Positions 50,427-59,523 of a stretch of 64,000 bases of DNA are shown in pieces (position 1 is the first letter of the stretch; each line of letters starts with the position of its first letter). This DNA is from Hymenobacter nivis (lineage in GTDB: Bacteria > Bacteroidota > Bacteroidia > Cytophagales > Hymenobacteraceae), in NCBI RefSeq assembly GCF_003149515.1, contig NZ_CP029145.1, positions 4,588,001 to 4,652,000 on the forward strand. Direction: 5' to 3'. The position numbers were made by a program, and so were the translations under genes. The notes beneath the pieces are model-generated. The model saw only the letters and a list, made by a program, of their open reading frames with translations. It was not told where the DNA came from and made no database searches.

Positions 50427-50633
50427 ATGAATCTATCATCCCGAATTACCGTCAACCCGGAAATTTGCCACGGCAAGCCCATCGTGCGCGGGATGCGGTG
50501 GCCAGTGGTGGTGCTCCTGGACCTGCTGGCGTCGGGCATGACCAACGAAGAGATTTTGGAGGAACACCCCGAACTGGAGCGGGAAGATTTGAGCGCTGTC
50601 CTTGAATATAATAAATTGAATAGTTTGAATTAA
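50427..50633 (+). CDS. DUF433 family small protein
   Basis: A 68-residue DUF433 protein (ITVNPEICHGKPIVRGMRWP, then LLASGMTNEEILEEHPELERED). DUF433 proteins are predicted winged-helix antitoxins, usually followed by a PIN-like DUF5615 toxin. Here the expected toxin is absent and a different small toxin-antitoxin pair follows 14 bp later, so its partner is unclear. Confidence 0.85.
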   Translation: MNLSSRITVNPEICHGKPIVRGMRWPVVVLLDLLASGMTNEEILEEHPELEREDLSAVLEYNKLNSLN

Positions 50634-50647
50634 TTGTTCTTCATCCT

Positions 50648-50848
50648 ATGGAATCCCTATTAATAACTCCTGCCTCCCGCGAGGAATTAGCCCTGCTAAC
50701 CGCCTTGCTCAAAAAAATGAGCATTGAAACCAAGGTGTTGTCGGACGAAGAAAAAGAGGATTTGGGCTTGGGCTTGATGATGCGCGAGGCCAAAAACAGT
50801 CCCCGCGTTTCCCGCGAAGCCGTGATGCGGAAGCTGGGCCGGGCATGA
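50648..50848 (+). CDS. Probable antitoxin of RelE-type toxin
   Basis: A 66-residue acidic-to-neutral helical protein (LITPASREELALLTALLKKM, SDEEKEDLGLGLMMREA). Its stop overlaps the toxin start in an ATGA arrangement (50845-50848), which is normal for a type II toxin-antitoxin pair. No DNA-binding motif is obvious at this length. It resembles small Bacteroidota antitoxins that precede RelE/ParE toxins. Confidence 0.75.
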   Translation: MESLLITPASREELALLTALLKKMSIETKVLSDEEKEDLGLGLMMREAKNSPRVSREAVMRKLGRA

Positions 50849-51111
50849 AAACCGCTTTTTCCAGCCGTTTCTTGAGAGACTTGGATAAATTGCCCAACGC
50901 CGCCGTGAAATCAGCGGTAGCTGACGTTATCGAAGCGGTTGAAGTGGCGGCTAATCTGACGGGTATCGTCAATCTCAAAAAATTAAAAGGCTACAAAATG
51001 GCCTATCGCATCAGGGTGGGCGACTTTCGTATCGGCGTATTTATAACGGGTGGCGAAGTTGAATTTGCTCGGGTTGTGGACCGAAAAGATATTTACAAGC
51101 TGTTTCCATAA
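50845..51111 (+). CDS. RelE/ParE-family toxin
   Basis: An 88-residue RelE/ParE-fold protein (FSSRFLRDLDKLPNAAVKSA, LKKLKGYKMAYRIRVGDFRI, FARVVDRKDIYKLFP). The core pattern GYK-MAYRIRVGDFRIG is diagnostic. RelE toxins cleave mRNA at the ribosome, ParE toxins act on gyrase; which applies is not clear. The ATG at 50845 overlaps the antitoxin stop. A perfect terminator follows. Confidence 0.88.
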   Translation: MKTAFSSRFLRDLDKLPNAAVKSAVADVIEAVEVAANLTGIVNLKKLKGYKMAYRIRVGDFRIGVFITGGEVEFARVVDRKDIYKLFP

Positions 51112-51128
51112 GCATTAGTCAAAAGCAA

Positions 51129-51166
51129 CAGAAAGCCCCGCCAGATGCATCTGGCGGGGCTTTCTG
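51129..51166. terminator. Bidirectional terminator between relE-type toxin and mdh
   Basis: CAGAAAGCCCCGCCAGATG and its exact reverse complement form a perfect palindrome with A- and T-rich outer ends, so it works for both convergent genes. Confidence 0.93.
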
Positions 51167-51185
51167 TTAATTAGCTGCGGAATAA

Positions 51186-52127
51186 TTACGCCGCTGCCTG
51201 GCCCATTTTGTCTAGCGCGTCCATTACCTCTTTCACGTGGCCGCGCGAGGTTTCGAGCATGGCTTTTTCCTCGTCGTTGAGTTGCAGCTCAATCACGCGC
51301 TCCACGCCGTTTTTGCCCAGGATGACCGGGGCCCCCAGGTACACGCCGTTGATGCCGTACTCGCCTTGCAACTCTAGGCAGACCGGGAACACGCGGCGCT
51401 GGTCGCGCACGATGGCCTCCACCATTTGGGCGGCGGCCGCGCCGGGCGCGTACCAGGCCGAGGTGCCCATGAGCTTCACCAGCTCGCCGCCACCCTGGGC
51501 GGTGCGCTGCACGATGGCGTCGAGCTTCTCCTTGGAAATCAGCTCCGTAACCGGGATGCCGCCCACAGTGGTGTAGCGGGGCAGGGGTACCATGGTATCG
51601 CCGTGGCCGCCCATCAGCACGGCCTGGATGTCCTTGGGACTCACGTTCAGGGCCTCGGCCAGGAAGGCGCGGTAGCGGGCCGTGTCCAGGATGCCGGCCA
51701 TGCCGAACACCTTCTCGCGGGGCAGCTTGGCGGTGAGGTGGGCCTGGTAAGTCATCACGTCGAGCGGGTTGCTGACGACGATGATAATGGCGTTGGGGGA
51801 GTGGGCCACCACCTGCTCCGTCACCGATTTCACGATGCCGGCGTTGGTGGCAATCAGGTCGTCGCGGCTCATGCCGGGCTTGCGGGGCAGGCCCGAGGTG
51901 ATGACCACGACCTCCGAGCCGGCGGTGCGGGCGTAGTCGTTGGTGACGCCCACGGTGCGCGAGTCGTAGCCCAGGATTGGCGCTTTCTGCCAGATGTCCA
52001 GGGCCTTGCCTTCGGCAACGCCTTCTTTGATGTCGACCAACACGATTTCGTTGGCAATTTCACGGGTGGCGAGCACATCGGCGCAGGTGGCGCCGACGTT
52101 GCCGGCACCGACAACGGTAACTTTCAT
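51186..52127 (-). CDS. mdh: Malate dehydrogenase, LDH-like type
   Basis: A 313-residue NAD-dependent malate dehydrogenase of the TCA cycle. The Rossmann motif GAGNVGA begins at residue 7, D34-like NAD discriminator lies in EIVLVDIKEGVAEGKALD, R in GLPRKPGMSR binds substrate, and NPLDVMTY and GGHGDTMVPL (catalytic His) follow. Length and start are standard (MKVTVVGAGN). Lactate dehydrogenase is less likely because the substrate-specificity position next to the GLPRKPGMSRDDL loop is of the malate type. Confidence 0.95.
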   Translation of the reverse strand: MKVTVVGAGNVGATCADVLATREIANEIVLVDIKEGVAEGKALDIWQKAPILGYDSRTVGVTNDYARTAGSEVVVITSGLPRKPGMSRDDLIATNAGIVKSVTEQVVAHSPNAIIIVVSNPLDVMTYQAHLTAKLPREKVFGMAGILDTARYRAFLAEALNVSPKDIQAVLMGGHGDTMVPLPRYTTVGGIPVTELISKEKLDAIVQRTAQGGGELVKLMGTSAWYAPGAAAAQMVEAIVRDQRRVFPVCLELQGEYGINGVYLGAPVILGKNGVERVIELQLNDEEKAMLETSRGHVKEVMDALDKMGQAAA

Positions 52128-52363
52128 AGGAAACGGGTTGGGTGAAAAACGGGTGCGCCGTAAAAGTAGGCCCCGAATGCCCGGCGGGCAAAACAGGGGC
52201 GGGGCCCCGCGAAACAGAATTTCTCGGAAGTCGTCGGGTCAGGAGGCGGCCGACGGGTATACCTTAGCTTACAAAGCAAACTACTAAGTTAACTCCGCGG
52301 ACCCCGCAGGCGAGGGAATTAAAGCAGAAAAAGGGTTGATGGTCAAATTATTGCGCAAATTTC

Positions 52364-54142
52364 ATGGTGATTAACTTCAAAGCCGCTTTCTGGCTCAGTG
52401 TGTTCCTCGCGTGTGCGCAACCGGTGTCCGCCCAGCACCTGGCCGAGGCTATTCGAGTTAACCAAGTCGGCTTTTATCCAGCTGCGCCCAAGGTGGCCGT
52501 GGTGGTAGGAGCAGCGGCCGGCAAGTTTTACCTCACCACGCCGGACTTGGCTACCACGGTGTTCACGGGGGAACTAGGGCCCCAGCGGTACGCCGAGTTG
52601 TCGTTTCAGCAAACGCGGACGGCCGATTTTTCGGATTTTAAGGCAGCAGGAACCTTTGTGTTGTGGATTCCCGGCCTAGGGTTTTCCCATCAGTTTCAAA
52701 TCAGGCCGGGGGTGCACGACGCCGTAGCGCGGGCGGCCCTGAAAGGCTTTTATTACCAACGGGCTTCGACGCCGCTGCCGCTAGCCTACGCGGGCATTTG
52801 GAGCCGGCCATTGGGCCACTCCGATAACCAAGTGCTGGTGCACGCCTCGGCCGCCAGTGCCCAGCGGCCAGTCGGAACGGTTATTGCCGCGCCCCGCGGT
52901 TGGTACGACGCCGGTGATTACAACAAGTACGTCGTTAACTCTGGCATTACGCTGGGCACCCTGTTCTCGCTTTACGAAGATTTTCCGGCGTACTGCGCCG
53001 GGCTTGACACCCGTATTCCGGAGAGCAGCAATGCCCTGCCCGACCTGCTCGACGAGGCTCTTTGGAACCTGCGCTGGCTCAAGGCAATGCAGGACCCCAG
53101 CGACGGGGGCGTGTACCACAAGCTCACCAACGCTAGCTTCGACGGCATGGTGATGCCCGCCGAGGCCCGGGCGCCGCGCTACGTAGTGCAGAAAAGCACC
53201 GCCGCGGCCCTGGATTTCGCGGCCGTGATGGCGCAGGCAAGCCGGGTGCTGCGCAAATTTGACCGGCAGCTGCCCGGCTTGGCCGACTCGTGCCTGCGGG
53301 CCTCGACTAGTGCCTGGGCGTGGGCCCGGGCCCATCCGGCCGTATACTACGAGCAAGATGCGCTGAACAAGCAGTTTCAGCCCGCCATCAGCACTGGAGC
53401 TTACGGTGATGGGGACGTGAGTGACGAGTTTATCTGGGCCGCGGTCGAATTGTACGTCACTACCAAGCAGGACAGCTACTACCGGTCCGTGAAGCTATTT
53501 CAGGACGCGCAGACGCCCTTGCCGTCGTGGGGCCAGGTCCGAACGCTGGCTTATTACACGCTGGCCCGGTTCGGCCCCGAGCTGACGGCCTTGGGCCGCA
53601 AAGACCTGCCGCAGCTGAAAAGCCGGTTGCTCGCGCTGGCCGATAACCTGGCTCAGGGCAGCGCAATGCGCGCTTACCAGACCGTGATGGGCAAGTCAGC
53701 TGCCGACTACAACTGGGGTAGCAATGCTAACGCCGCCAACCAGGGCGTTGCGCTGGTGCAAGCGTACCGCCTCAGCGGCGACCGCAAGTACCTGCAATTT
53801 GCCTTGACCAACCTGGATTACCTGCTCGGCCGCAACGCCACGGGCTACTGCTATGTTACGGGCTGCGGGGCTCAGCCGCCGCAGCACCCGCACCACCGGC
53901 CGTCGGAGGCCGACGGCGTGCGCGAGCCCGTTCCCGGGTTGCTCGTTGGGGGGCCCAACCCCGGCCGGCAAGACGGCTGCCATTATCCGTCTACCCTCGT
54001 CGACATGGCCTACGACGACGAGGTGTGCTCCTACGCGTCCAATGAAATTGCCATCAACTGGCAGGCCCCGCTGGTGTACCTGGCCGGCGCGCTGGAGACC
54101 CTGCAAACGCAAGGTGGGTTGTCGCCTGCTCCCAAAAAGTAG
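52364..54142 (+). CDS. GH9 glycoside hydrolase (endoglucanase-like), exported
   Basis: A 592-residue family 9 glycoside hydrolase. A signal peptide (LSVFLACAQPVSA) precedes a CelD_N immunoglobulin-like domain (about 24-115, IRVNQVGFYPAAPKVAVV). The catalytic (alpha/alpha)6 domain begins with RGWYDAGDYNKYVVN, which contains the DAGD acid/base pair, and ends with the catalytic-Glu segment YASNEIAINWQAPLVYLAG. GH9 enzymes cut beta-1,4-glucans such as cellulose. No T9SS sorting domain is present. An AT-richer leader of about 235 bp without a gene lies between mdh and this start. Confidence 0.9.
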   Translation: MVINFKAAFWLSVFLACAQPVSAQHLAEAIRVNQVGFYPAAPKVAVVVGAAAGKFYLTTPDLATTVFTGELGPQRYAELSFQQTRTADFSDFKAAGTFVLWIPGLGFSHQFQIRPGVHDAVARAALKGFYYQRASTPLPLAYAGIWSRPLGHSDNQVLVHASAASAQRPVGTVIAAPRGWYDAGDYNKYVVNSGITLGTLFSLYEDFPAYCAGLDTRIPESSNALPDLLDEALWNLRWLKAMQDPSDGGVYHKLTNASFDGMVMPAEARAPRYVVQKSTAAALDFAAVMAQASRVLRKFDRQLPGLADSCLRASTSAWAWARAHPAVYYEQDALNKQFQPAISTGAYGDGDVSDEFIWAAVELYVTTKQDSYYRSVKLFQDAQTPLPSWGQVRTLAYYTLARFGPELTALGRKDLPQLKSRLLALADNLAQGSAMRAYQTVMGKSAADYNWGSNANAANQGVALVQAYRLSGDRKYLQFALTNLDYLLGRNATGYCYVTGCGAQPPQHPHHRPSEADGVREPVPGLLVGGPNPGRQDGCHYPSTLVDMAYDDEVCSYASNEIAINWQAPLVYLAGALETLQTQGGLSPAPKK

Positions 54143-54167
54143 CCCAGCTGGTCCGCAGCTTTAGCCT

Positions 54168-55496
54168 TCACAGCCGCTGCACGGCCAGCACGCGCTGGGT
54201 ATCGGGGCTCACCTTGAAGCGGTCGTCCACGCGCAGGCCCACCACCCAGCAAATTTTGCCGTCGGCCGAGGCCAGCACGCGCACGTCGTCCTTCAGGTTC
54301 AGCGGCACTTTCTGGTCGATGAGGAAATTGCTGAGGTGCTTTTTGCCCTGCATCCCCAGCGGCATGAACCAGTCGCCCTCCTGCCAGCGGCGCAGCGTGA
54401 GGGGGAATTTCAGCTTGTCGGCATCGAGCGCGGCGGTGCTGCGCGAGCGCGGAATGGCGTAATTGGCGCCGTCGTGGGCTGTGGCGTGCAGGCGCATCCC
54501 GTCGGCTAGCAGGTCGGCCTGGCCCTCGGCGAGCTGGAAGGTGCCGTACTGCGCCAGCCGTCGCGGGGTGATGACGAGCTGGTCGCGGTCTTTCACCAGG
54601 CGGTGGGTAGGCGAGTCGAACTGCTTGCCTGACAGACCTTTGAAGGCCGCGACAACCTCCTTCGTTACCACCCACGAAAAGCCGAAGGGTCGCAGCATTT
54701 CGTGCAGCACCAGGGCCGTGGCGGCCGTGTTTTGGAGCAGCGCAATGCTTAAATAGGTGGCCTCGGGCGCGTCGCGGCGGGCTTGGGCGGCGGTGTCGGC
54801 CACGTAGCGGCGCACGATTTCCTCGGCGCCGCCCACGCGCTCGGCGGTGGCGGCCATCGTCTGGTCGAGGCCGGGGTTGATTTCGCGCAGCACCGGCAGC
54901 ACCTCGTGACGCAGCAGGTTGCGCTGGTACACGGGGCTGTCGTTGGAATCGTCTTCGCGCCAGCGCAAGTTGTTGGCCACCAAGTAGTCGTGCAGGTCGT
55001 CGCGGCCCAGGCCCAGGAGCGGGCGCACCACGGCCCCGTTCTTGGCCTGGATGCCGTGCAGGCCGGCCAGGCCGGTGCCGTGCGTGAGGTTCAGCAGCAT
55101 GGTTTCGGCCTGGTCGCGCTGGTGGTGGGCGGTGGCAATGGCCACCAGCCCCTCGCGGGCCCGCACCTGCTCGAACCACTGGTAGCGCAGCAGCCGGGCT
55201 GCCATCTGGGTTGAGATGCCCTCGCGCTCGGCAAAGGCCTTGGTCTGGAAAAACTCGGCGAAGTAGGGCGCGTCGTACTGCTTGGCCAGCTTGCGCACGA
55301 ACTGCTCGTCGGCGTCGGCGTCCTCGCCGCGCAGGCCGAAGTGGCAGTGCGCCACCGCCACTTGGGCCCCCAGCCGGTGCAGCACATCCAGCAGCACCAC
55401 CGAATCGAGGCCCCCGCTGACGGCTACTAGTACGGGGTCATTCGCTATGGAAAATAGCTGGTAGGTTTCAATGAACTGGCGAACTTGGTCGAGCAT
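54168..55496 (-). CDS. tilS: TilS, tRNA(Ile)-lysidine synthase
   Basis: A 442-residue TilS that converts C34 of tRNA(Ile2) to lysidine so it reads AUA. The ATP-binding PP-loop SGGLDS is at 27-32, and HCHFGLRGEDADADE and TAHHQRDQAETMLLNL are typical. The C-terminal domains (TilS_C, about 370-440) end with VVGLRVDDRFKVS. The ATG at 55496 (MLDQVRQFIETY) was chosen; longer in-frame sequence is not conserved. It converges on the GH9 gene with 25 bp between. Confidence 0.94.
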   Translation of the reverse strand: MLDQVRQFIETYQLFSIANDPVLVAVSGGLDSVVLLDVLHRLGAQVAVAHCHFGLRGEDADADEQFVRKLAKQYDAPYFAEFFQTKAFAEREGISTQMAARLLRYQWFEQVRAREGLVAIATAHHQRDQAETMLLNLTHGTGLAGLHGIQAKNGAVVRPLLGLGRDDLHDYLVANNLRWREDDSNDSPVYQRNLLRHEVLPVLREINPGLDQTMAATAERVGGAEEIVRRYVADTAAQARRDAPEATYLSIALLQNTAATALVLHEMLRPFGFSWVVTKEVVAAFKGLSGKQFDSPTHRLVKDRDQLVITPRRLAQYGTFQLAEGQADLLADGMRLHATAHDGANYAIPRSRSTAALDADKLKFPLTLRRWQEGDWFMPLGMQGKKHLSNFLIDQKVPLNLKDDVRVLASADGKICWVVGLRVDDRFKVSPDTQRVLAVQRL

Positions 55497-55702
55497 AAGG
55501 GAGAAATTAAAAGTTGTGAGTTGAAAAGCTGTTTGAGCGACTACCAGAACAGTGTGTAGACGCAAGGATGCGCCTCTACACTATTTCAGGGCCCAATCAA
55601 GTTGAGTAGCTCCTAAAGGTTGAGCGCTGGTTATGTAGAAGAAGTGTTGATGGTCATTTATTTTAATTTTTAACCCTCAACTTTTAATTTATTCCAGGCG
55701 GG

Positions 55703-56227
55703 CTATTTCGGCCAGTACGACAGCCAGCCGCGCGGCCATCGTGAGGTCGCCGTGCAGGCGAAGCGCCCAAGCCAAGCCGTGTGGTTGGCCAGGGTGCGGC
55801 TGCCGCCGCAGGAGCCGTCGTCGTAGCCGGCCGCCCAGGGCAGAAAGGCTCCGGCCCGGGCCGCCCGGGCGGGGTCGGTGGTGATAACGTCGCCGTAGCG
55901 GGCGTGTTCGCGCTGCCGCAGGCGATGTAGGCGCAGGGCCGGCGGCAGCCACAGAAACACGGCCAAATCAAGCGCCGCCAGCTGCTGCTCGCCCCAGGGG
56001 CCCCAGCCCACCAGCGAGCCGCCCAGTACCCAGCGGAGCCCCCGGGCCAGGCTGTGGGCCAGGCGCGCATTGCGTGCAGCTGCGGGCCGCCGCACGGTAA
56101 ACGGCACGGCGGAGGGCCCCCAGAAGTAGTCGTCGCTGTCGAAGTACGGCACCCCCAGGGCTGCCCCCAGCACCGTGCCCAGCGTGGTGATGCCCGCCCC
56201 GGAAGCCCCGAAGAGATGGATTTTCAT
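55703..56227 (-). CDS. P-loop nucleoside kinase-like protein, probably frameshifted near C-terminus
   Basis: A 174-residue P-loop protein (KIHLFGASGAGITTLGTVL) with VPYFDSDDYFW after the loop. It resembles small adenylate-kinase-like ATPases of the AAA/AK group, whose P-loop also lacks the usual Lys. In the current frame the C-terminus reads TSRWPRGWLSYWPK, unlike the family. The alternative frame ending at 55689 reads LHGDLTMAARLAVVLAE, which fits the expected end, so a 1-base loss near 55755 is likely. It may be a recent pseudogene or a sequencing error. Substrate unknown. The TilS-proximal gap (55497-55688) holds no gene. Confidence 0.65.
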   Translation of the reverse strand: MKIHLFGASGAGITTLGTVLGAALGVPYFDSDDYFWGPSAVPFTVRRPAAARNARLAHSLARGLRWVLGGSLVGWGPWGEQQLAALDLAVFLWLPPALRLHRLRQREHARYGDVITTDPARAARAGAFLPWAAGYDDGSCGGSRTLANHTAWLGRFACTATSRWPRGWLSYWPK

Positions 56228-56308
56228 AGCGGAAGTGAACGACAAACCGGAACCGGGGCCCCAAGGCACTAAGCCGCAAAGATGCGCGTTAGGCCCCGCC
56301 GGCCGCCG

Positions 56309-56316
56309 TACCTTTG
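56309..56316 (+). promoter_or_regulatory. -7 promoter box (TACCTTTG) of ostA-like gene
   Basis: A perfect TAnnTTTG box 8 bp before the ATG at 56325, which would give a very short or leaderless transcript. The -33 region is GC-rich and not clear. Confidence 0.5.
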
Positions 56317-56324
56317 CCCGCTAA

Positions 56325-58076
56325 ATGCCCCGCTTCCGCTTTTTTATTTTGCTCTTGCTGCTGCTGCCGTCCCTCGCGTGGGCCCAGCGGCCCGGTGCCG
56401 CACCCCGCCCGGGGCCCGGCCCGGCCAAGCCCGCCGCCAAAGGCACGCCCGTGGAGCTGCTGAAAGGCGCTGGGGAATTAGTAGGCATTACGACGCCCGA
56501 GGGCGTGAAAATCCGCAAGGTGCTAGGCAACGTGGGCTTCAAGCAGGGCGACACGTTTCTGTACTGCGACTCGGCCTACCAGTACCTCGACCGCAACGAG
56601 ATTGAGGCGTTCAGCAACGTGCGCGTTGTTCAGAACGATACCGTGACCATCACCGGCGACAAGGGCTACTACAACGGCAACCTGCGCACGGCCCGCATGG
56701 TGGGCAACGTGGTGATGCGCGACCCGCGGATGACCCTGACCACGCCCACGCTCAACTACGACCTGAACCGCAAAACGGCCACCTACTTCGAAACCGGCCA
56801 CCTCACCGACCCGCAAAATACGCTCGACAGCCAGCAGGGTTTCTACGACACCAATAGCAAGGTATTTGTATTCAAGCGCGACGTGCACCTCGTGTCCATC
56901 GACGCCCAAAACCAGCGCACTGACCTCAACAACGACACGCTGACTTATAATACCATCAGTAAGATAGCCTACTTCGATGGGCCCACGCGCATCCGGGGCC
57001 AGCAGGGCAACCTGTACGCTGAGAAGGGTAACTACAACACCGTCACGCGGGTGTCGAACTTCCAGAAAAGTGCCAAAATCGATACGCCCAACTACCTGCT
57101 CGGCGGCGACCGGTTGGTGTACGATGAGGGCCGGCTGTACGGCGAGGCGGCGGGGCACGTCACGCTCGTTTCCAAGAAGGACAACATCACGCTGCGCGGC
57201 GACTTTGGCCGGCACTGGCGCGGCCTGGGGCGCACCAAGCTCTATGGCGGGCGGCCGGTGGTGCGTAATATTTCGGGCAAAGACACCCTGTACATGGCCG
57301 CCGATACGCTGCTGAGCGTGGAAAGCCGCCCCGGCACGCCCAACGTGCGCCAGGTGTTGTACGCCTACCCCAAAGCCCGGATTTTCAAGGCCAACCTGCA
57401 AGGGCGCTGCGACTCGCTGACCTACGACCGCCAGGACAGCATCATTTACCTGAACCGCGACCCGGTGCTCTGGCAGGCCCGCACCCAGATGGTGGCCGAC
57501 TCGATGCAGATCCGGCAGAAGCGCGGCAAAATCGACCAGATGCGTCTGTACGCCAACTCGTTCGTTATTAATCAGGACACGCTGCTGAACTTCAACCAGA
57601 TGAAGGGCCGCAACATCATGGCCTACTTCCGCGAGGGCCAGATTGGGCGCATCGACGTGCTGGGCAACGCCGAAAGCATCGCCTACGCCCTCGACGGCGA
57701 CACCGTGGTAACGGGCCTGAACAAGGGCGTGTCGGCCACGATGACGCTGCGCTTTGCTGACAACAAGCTGCAAAGAATCACGATGTTGGTCAACCCCGAC
57801 GCCAACTTTATCCCGCTGCACGAAATAAAGGAGCCTGACACGCGCCTCAAGGGCTTCCGCTGGCGCGACACCGAGCGGCCCACCCGCCGCCAGGTGCTGG
57901 GCAAGCAGTTCGACGACCGCCCGCCCCGCAAGCCCATCCGCAAGAAAAAGCCCGTGCGGGCCAAGCGCCCAGCTAAAAAAACTACTCGTGGGGCCCCCAG
58001 CGCCGCCCCGCGCAAGCCGCCCGCCCCCGCCACCCCCAAGCCGCCTGCCCCCGTCAAGCCTGCTGCCCGGCCCTGA
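56325..58076 (+). CDS. OstA/LptA-like periplasmic protein
   Basis: A 583-residue exported protein (signal FFILLLLLLPSLAWA). It contains several OstA/LptA-type beta-jellyroll repeats: GVKIRKVLGNVGFKQGDTF, FSNVRVVQNDTVTITGDKG, RMVGNVVMRDPRMTLTTP, and later repeats such as TFLYCDSAYQYLDRNE. LptA-type proteins bridge lipopolysaccharide transport between membranes. The C-terminal 90 residues are Lys/Arg/Pro-rich (PIRKKKPVRAKRPAKKT, then PAPATPKPPAPVKP) and unlike the fold. The gene precedes bamD in the same direction, fitting an outer-membrane assembly cluster. Confidence 0.85.
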   Translation: MPRFRFFILLLLLLPSLAWAQRPGAAPRPGPGPAKPAAKGTPVELLKGAGELVGITTPEGVKIRKVLGNVGFKQGDTFLYCDSAYQYLDRNEIEAFSNVRVVQNDTVTITGDKGYYNGNLRTARMVGNVVMRDPRMTLTTPTLNYDLNRKTATYFETGHLTDPQNTLDSQQGFYDTNSKVFVFKRDVHLVSIDAQNQRTDLNNDTLTYNTISKIAYFDGPTRIRGQQGNLYAEKGNYNTVTRVSNFQKSAKIDTPNYLLGGDRLVYDEGRLYGEAAGHVTLVSKKDNITLRGDFGRHWRGLGRTKLYGGRPVVRNISGKDTLYMAADTLLSVESRPGTPNVRQVLYAYPKARIFKANLQGRCDSLTYDRQDSIIYLNRDPVLWQARTQMVADSMQIRQKRGKIDQMRLYANSFVINQDTLLNFNQMKGRNIMAYFREGQIGRIDVLGNAESIAYALDGDTVVTGLNKGVSATMTLRFADNKLQRITMLVNPDANFIPLHEIKEPDTRLKGFRWRDTERPTRRQVLGKQFDDRPPRKPIRKKKPVRAKRPAKKTTRGAPSAAPRKPPAPATPKPPAPVKPAARP

Positions 58077-58177
58077 ATGCAACCCTTGGGGCCCCGGCGG
58101 CGGTCCGGTGAAAGCCAACGGCCCGCCGCCGCTAGCCCGGGGCCCCGAAAGCCGTTTCCGGTTTGTGATTGCCAGCG

Positions 58178-58185
58178 TACCTTTG
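58178..58185 (+). promoter_or_regulatory. -7 promoter box (TACCTTTG) of bamD
   Basis: A perfect TAnnTTTG box 9 bp before the bamD ATG. A TTTG at 58162 lies too close to be a standard -33 element. Confidence 0.5.
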
Positions 58186-58194
58186 TTGTTACTT

Positions 58195-59034
58195 ATGCCA
58201 TTTTCCCGCTTAACGCTCGTTTTCTTCTGCCTGGCCGCGCTGCTGCTGGGGGCCTGCAACCCTGGCTACCAGAAGCTGCTCAAGAGCGGCGACGTGAATA
58301 AAAAATACGAAGCCGCCGTCCGCTACTACGATGCGGGCGACTACTTCCGCGCCGGCACGCTGCTCGAAGACCTTATTCCGCTGCTCAAGGGCCGGCCCGA
58401 GGCTGAGAAGGCGCAGTTTTACTTCGCCAACACCAACTTCAAGCAGCGCAATTACGTGCTGGGGGCCTACTACTTCAAGCAGTTCACCGACACGTACCCC
58501 AACTCGGTGTACACCGAGGAGGCCTCATTTATGCACGCCAAATCGCTGTTCCGCGACTCGCCGGGCTTCGAGCTGGACCAGACCAACACCACGTCGGCGC
58601 TCGAAGTCATCCAGGACTTCATTAACCGCTACCCCGAAAGTAAATTTCGGCCGGAAACGGAGGTTATGTCGCAGGAATTACAGAAGAAGCTGGAAAGCAA
58701 GGCCTTCGGTGCCGCTGAGCTGTACTACAAGCTGCGCTATAACCAGGCCGCCGTGACGGCAATGGGCGTGTTTGAGCAGAACTACCCAGCTTCGCCATTC
58801 ATCGACCAAGCCGATTTCCTGCGCCTGAGTGCCCAGTATGCCTGGGCCAAGGAGAGCATTGAATCGAAGCAACGCGAACGGTTTCTCGATGCCGTGGCGT
58901 TCTATCAGCACTACATCGACACCTTCCCGCAGAGCAAAAGCCTGAAGCTGGCCCAGGTCATGTACGACGACAGCCGCGCCGAGCTGGAACGGCTGAAAGC
59001 CATCCCCGGGGCCGAGGCCGCGGCAGCCAAGTAA
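58195..59034 (+). CDS. bamD: BamD, outer-membrane assembly lipoprotein
   Basis: A 279-residue lipoprotein of the BAM complex. The lipobox LLGAC follows the signal FFCLAALLL. TPR-like helical repeats span the rest (YYDAGDYFRAGTLLEDLIP, AYYFKQFTDTYPNSVYTEEA, FYQHYIDTFPQSKSLKLA). Length fits the Bacteroidota BamD. The ATG at 58195 gives the signal directly; upstream in-frame residues are Pro-rich and overlap the ostA-like 3' end. rpoZ follows 141 bp downstream. Confidence 0.9.
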   Translation: MPFSRLTLVFFCLAALLLGACNPGYQKLLKSGDVNKKYEAAVRYYDAGDYFRAGTLLEDLIPLLKGRPEAEKAQFYFANTNFKQRNYVLGAYYFKQFTDTYPNSVYTEEASFMHAKSLFRDSPGFELDQTNTTSALEVIQDFINRYPESKFRPETEVMSQELQKKLESKAFGAAELYYKLRYNQAAVTAMGVFEQNYPASPFIDQADFLRLSAQYAWAKESIESKQRERFLDAVAFYQHYIDTFPQSKSLKLAQVMYDDSRAELERLKAIPGAEAAAAK

Positions 59035-59175
59035 TGCGTTGAATGGTTTTATTGTTGCATTGTTGATCGCTGGTTAATTATTTAATTAATGTTCAACAGT
59101 TAGCCATCAGCAATTTAACAGTAAAACCACTTAACAATCAGACCATTCAATAATAAAACAATTAATTAACTGCCC

Positions 59176-59523
59176 ATGAAACCCGCTCCCAACGCCGTAT
59201 CCAGTTCCATCGTGACGCGCAACATGGCCGATTTTAGCATCGAAAGCGGCAACGTGTACGAAGCCATTTCCGTCATCTCGAAGCGCGCCAACCAACTCTC
59301 CATCAAGCTGAAGGAAGAGCTGAACGACCGCCTGGCCGAGTTCGCCTCGACCGTTGACAACCTGGAAGAAGTTTTCGAGAACCGCGAGCAAATCGAGGTA
59401 TCGAAGCACTACGAGCGAATGCCCAAGCCTACTAGCCTCGCCATCGAGGAGTTCCTGGAAGGCAAGTTGCACTACACCACCCCCGATCCGGTGGAAATGC
59501 CCCTGGCCCGCGAACTGTTCTAA
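59176..59523 (+). CDS. rpoZ: RNA polymerase omega subunit
   Basis: A 115-residue omega subunit of the Bacteroidota form. The core spans about 15-75 (TRNMADFSIESGNVYEAISV, ISKRANQLSIKLKEEL). It assists assembly of the beta' subunit. It has the usual acidic C-terminal extension (EEFLEGKLHYTTPDPVEM). It lies between bamD and the coa genes, the standard order. The 141-bp AT-rich upstream gap, with repeated TTAAC-like strings, probably holds its promoter. Confidence 0.9.
   Translation: MKPAPNAVSSSIVTRNMADFSIESGNVYEAISVISKRANQLSIKLKEELNDRLAEFASTVDNLEEVFENREQIEVSKHYERMPKPTSLAIEEFLEGKLHYTTPDPVEMPLARELF

Noticed and set aside
56523..58259. Long minus-strand open frame opposite the ostA-like gene
   Set aside because: The plus strand has a signal peptide and repeated OstA motifs; the minus frame has none and overlaps the bamD leader.
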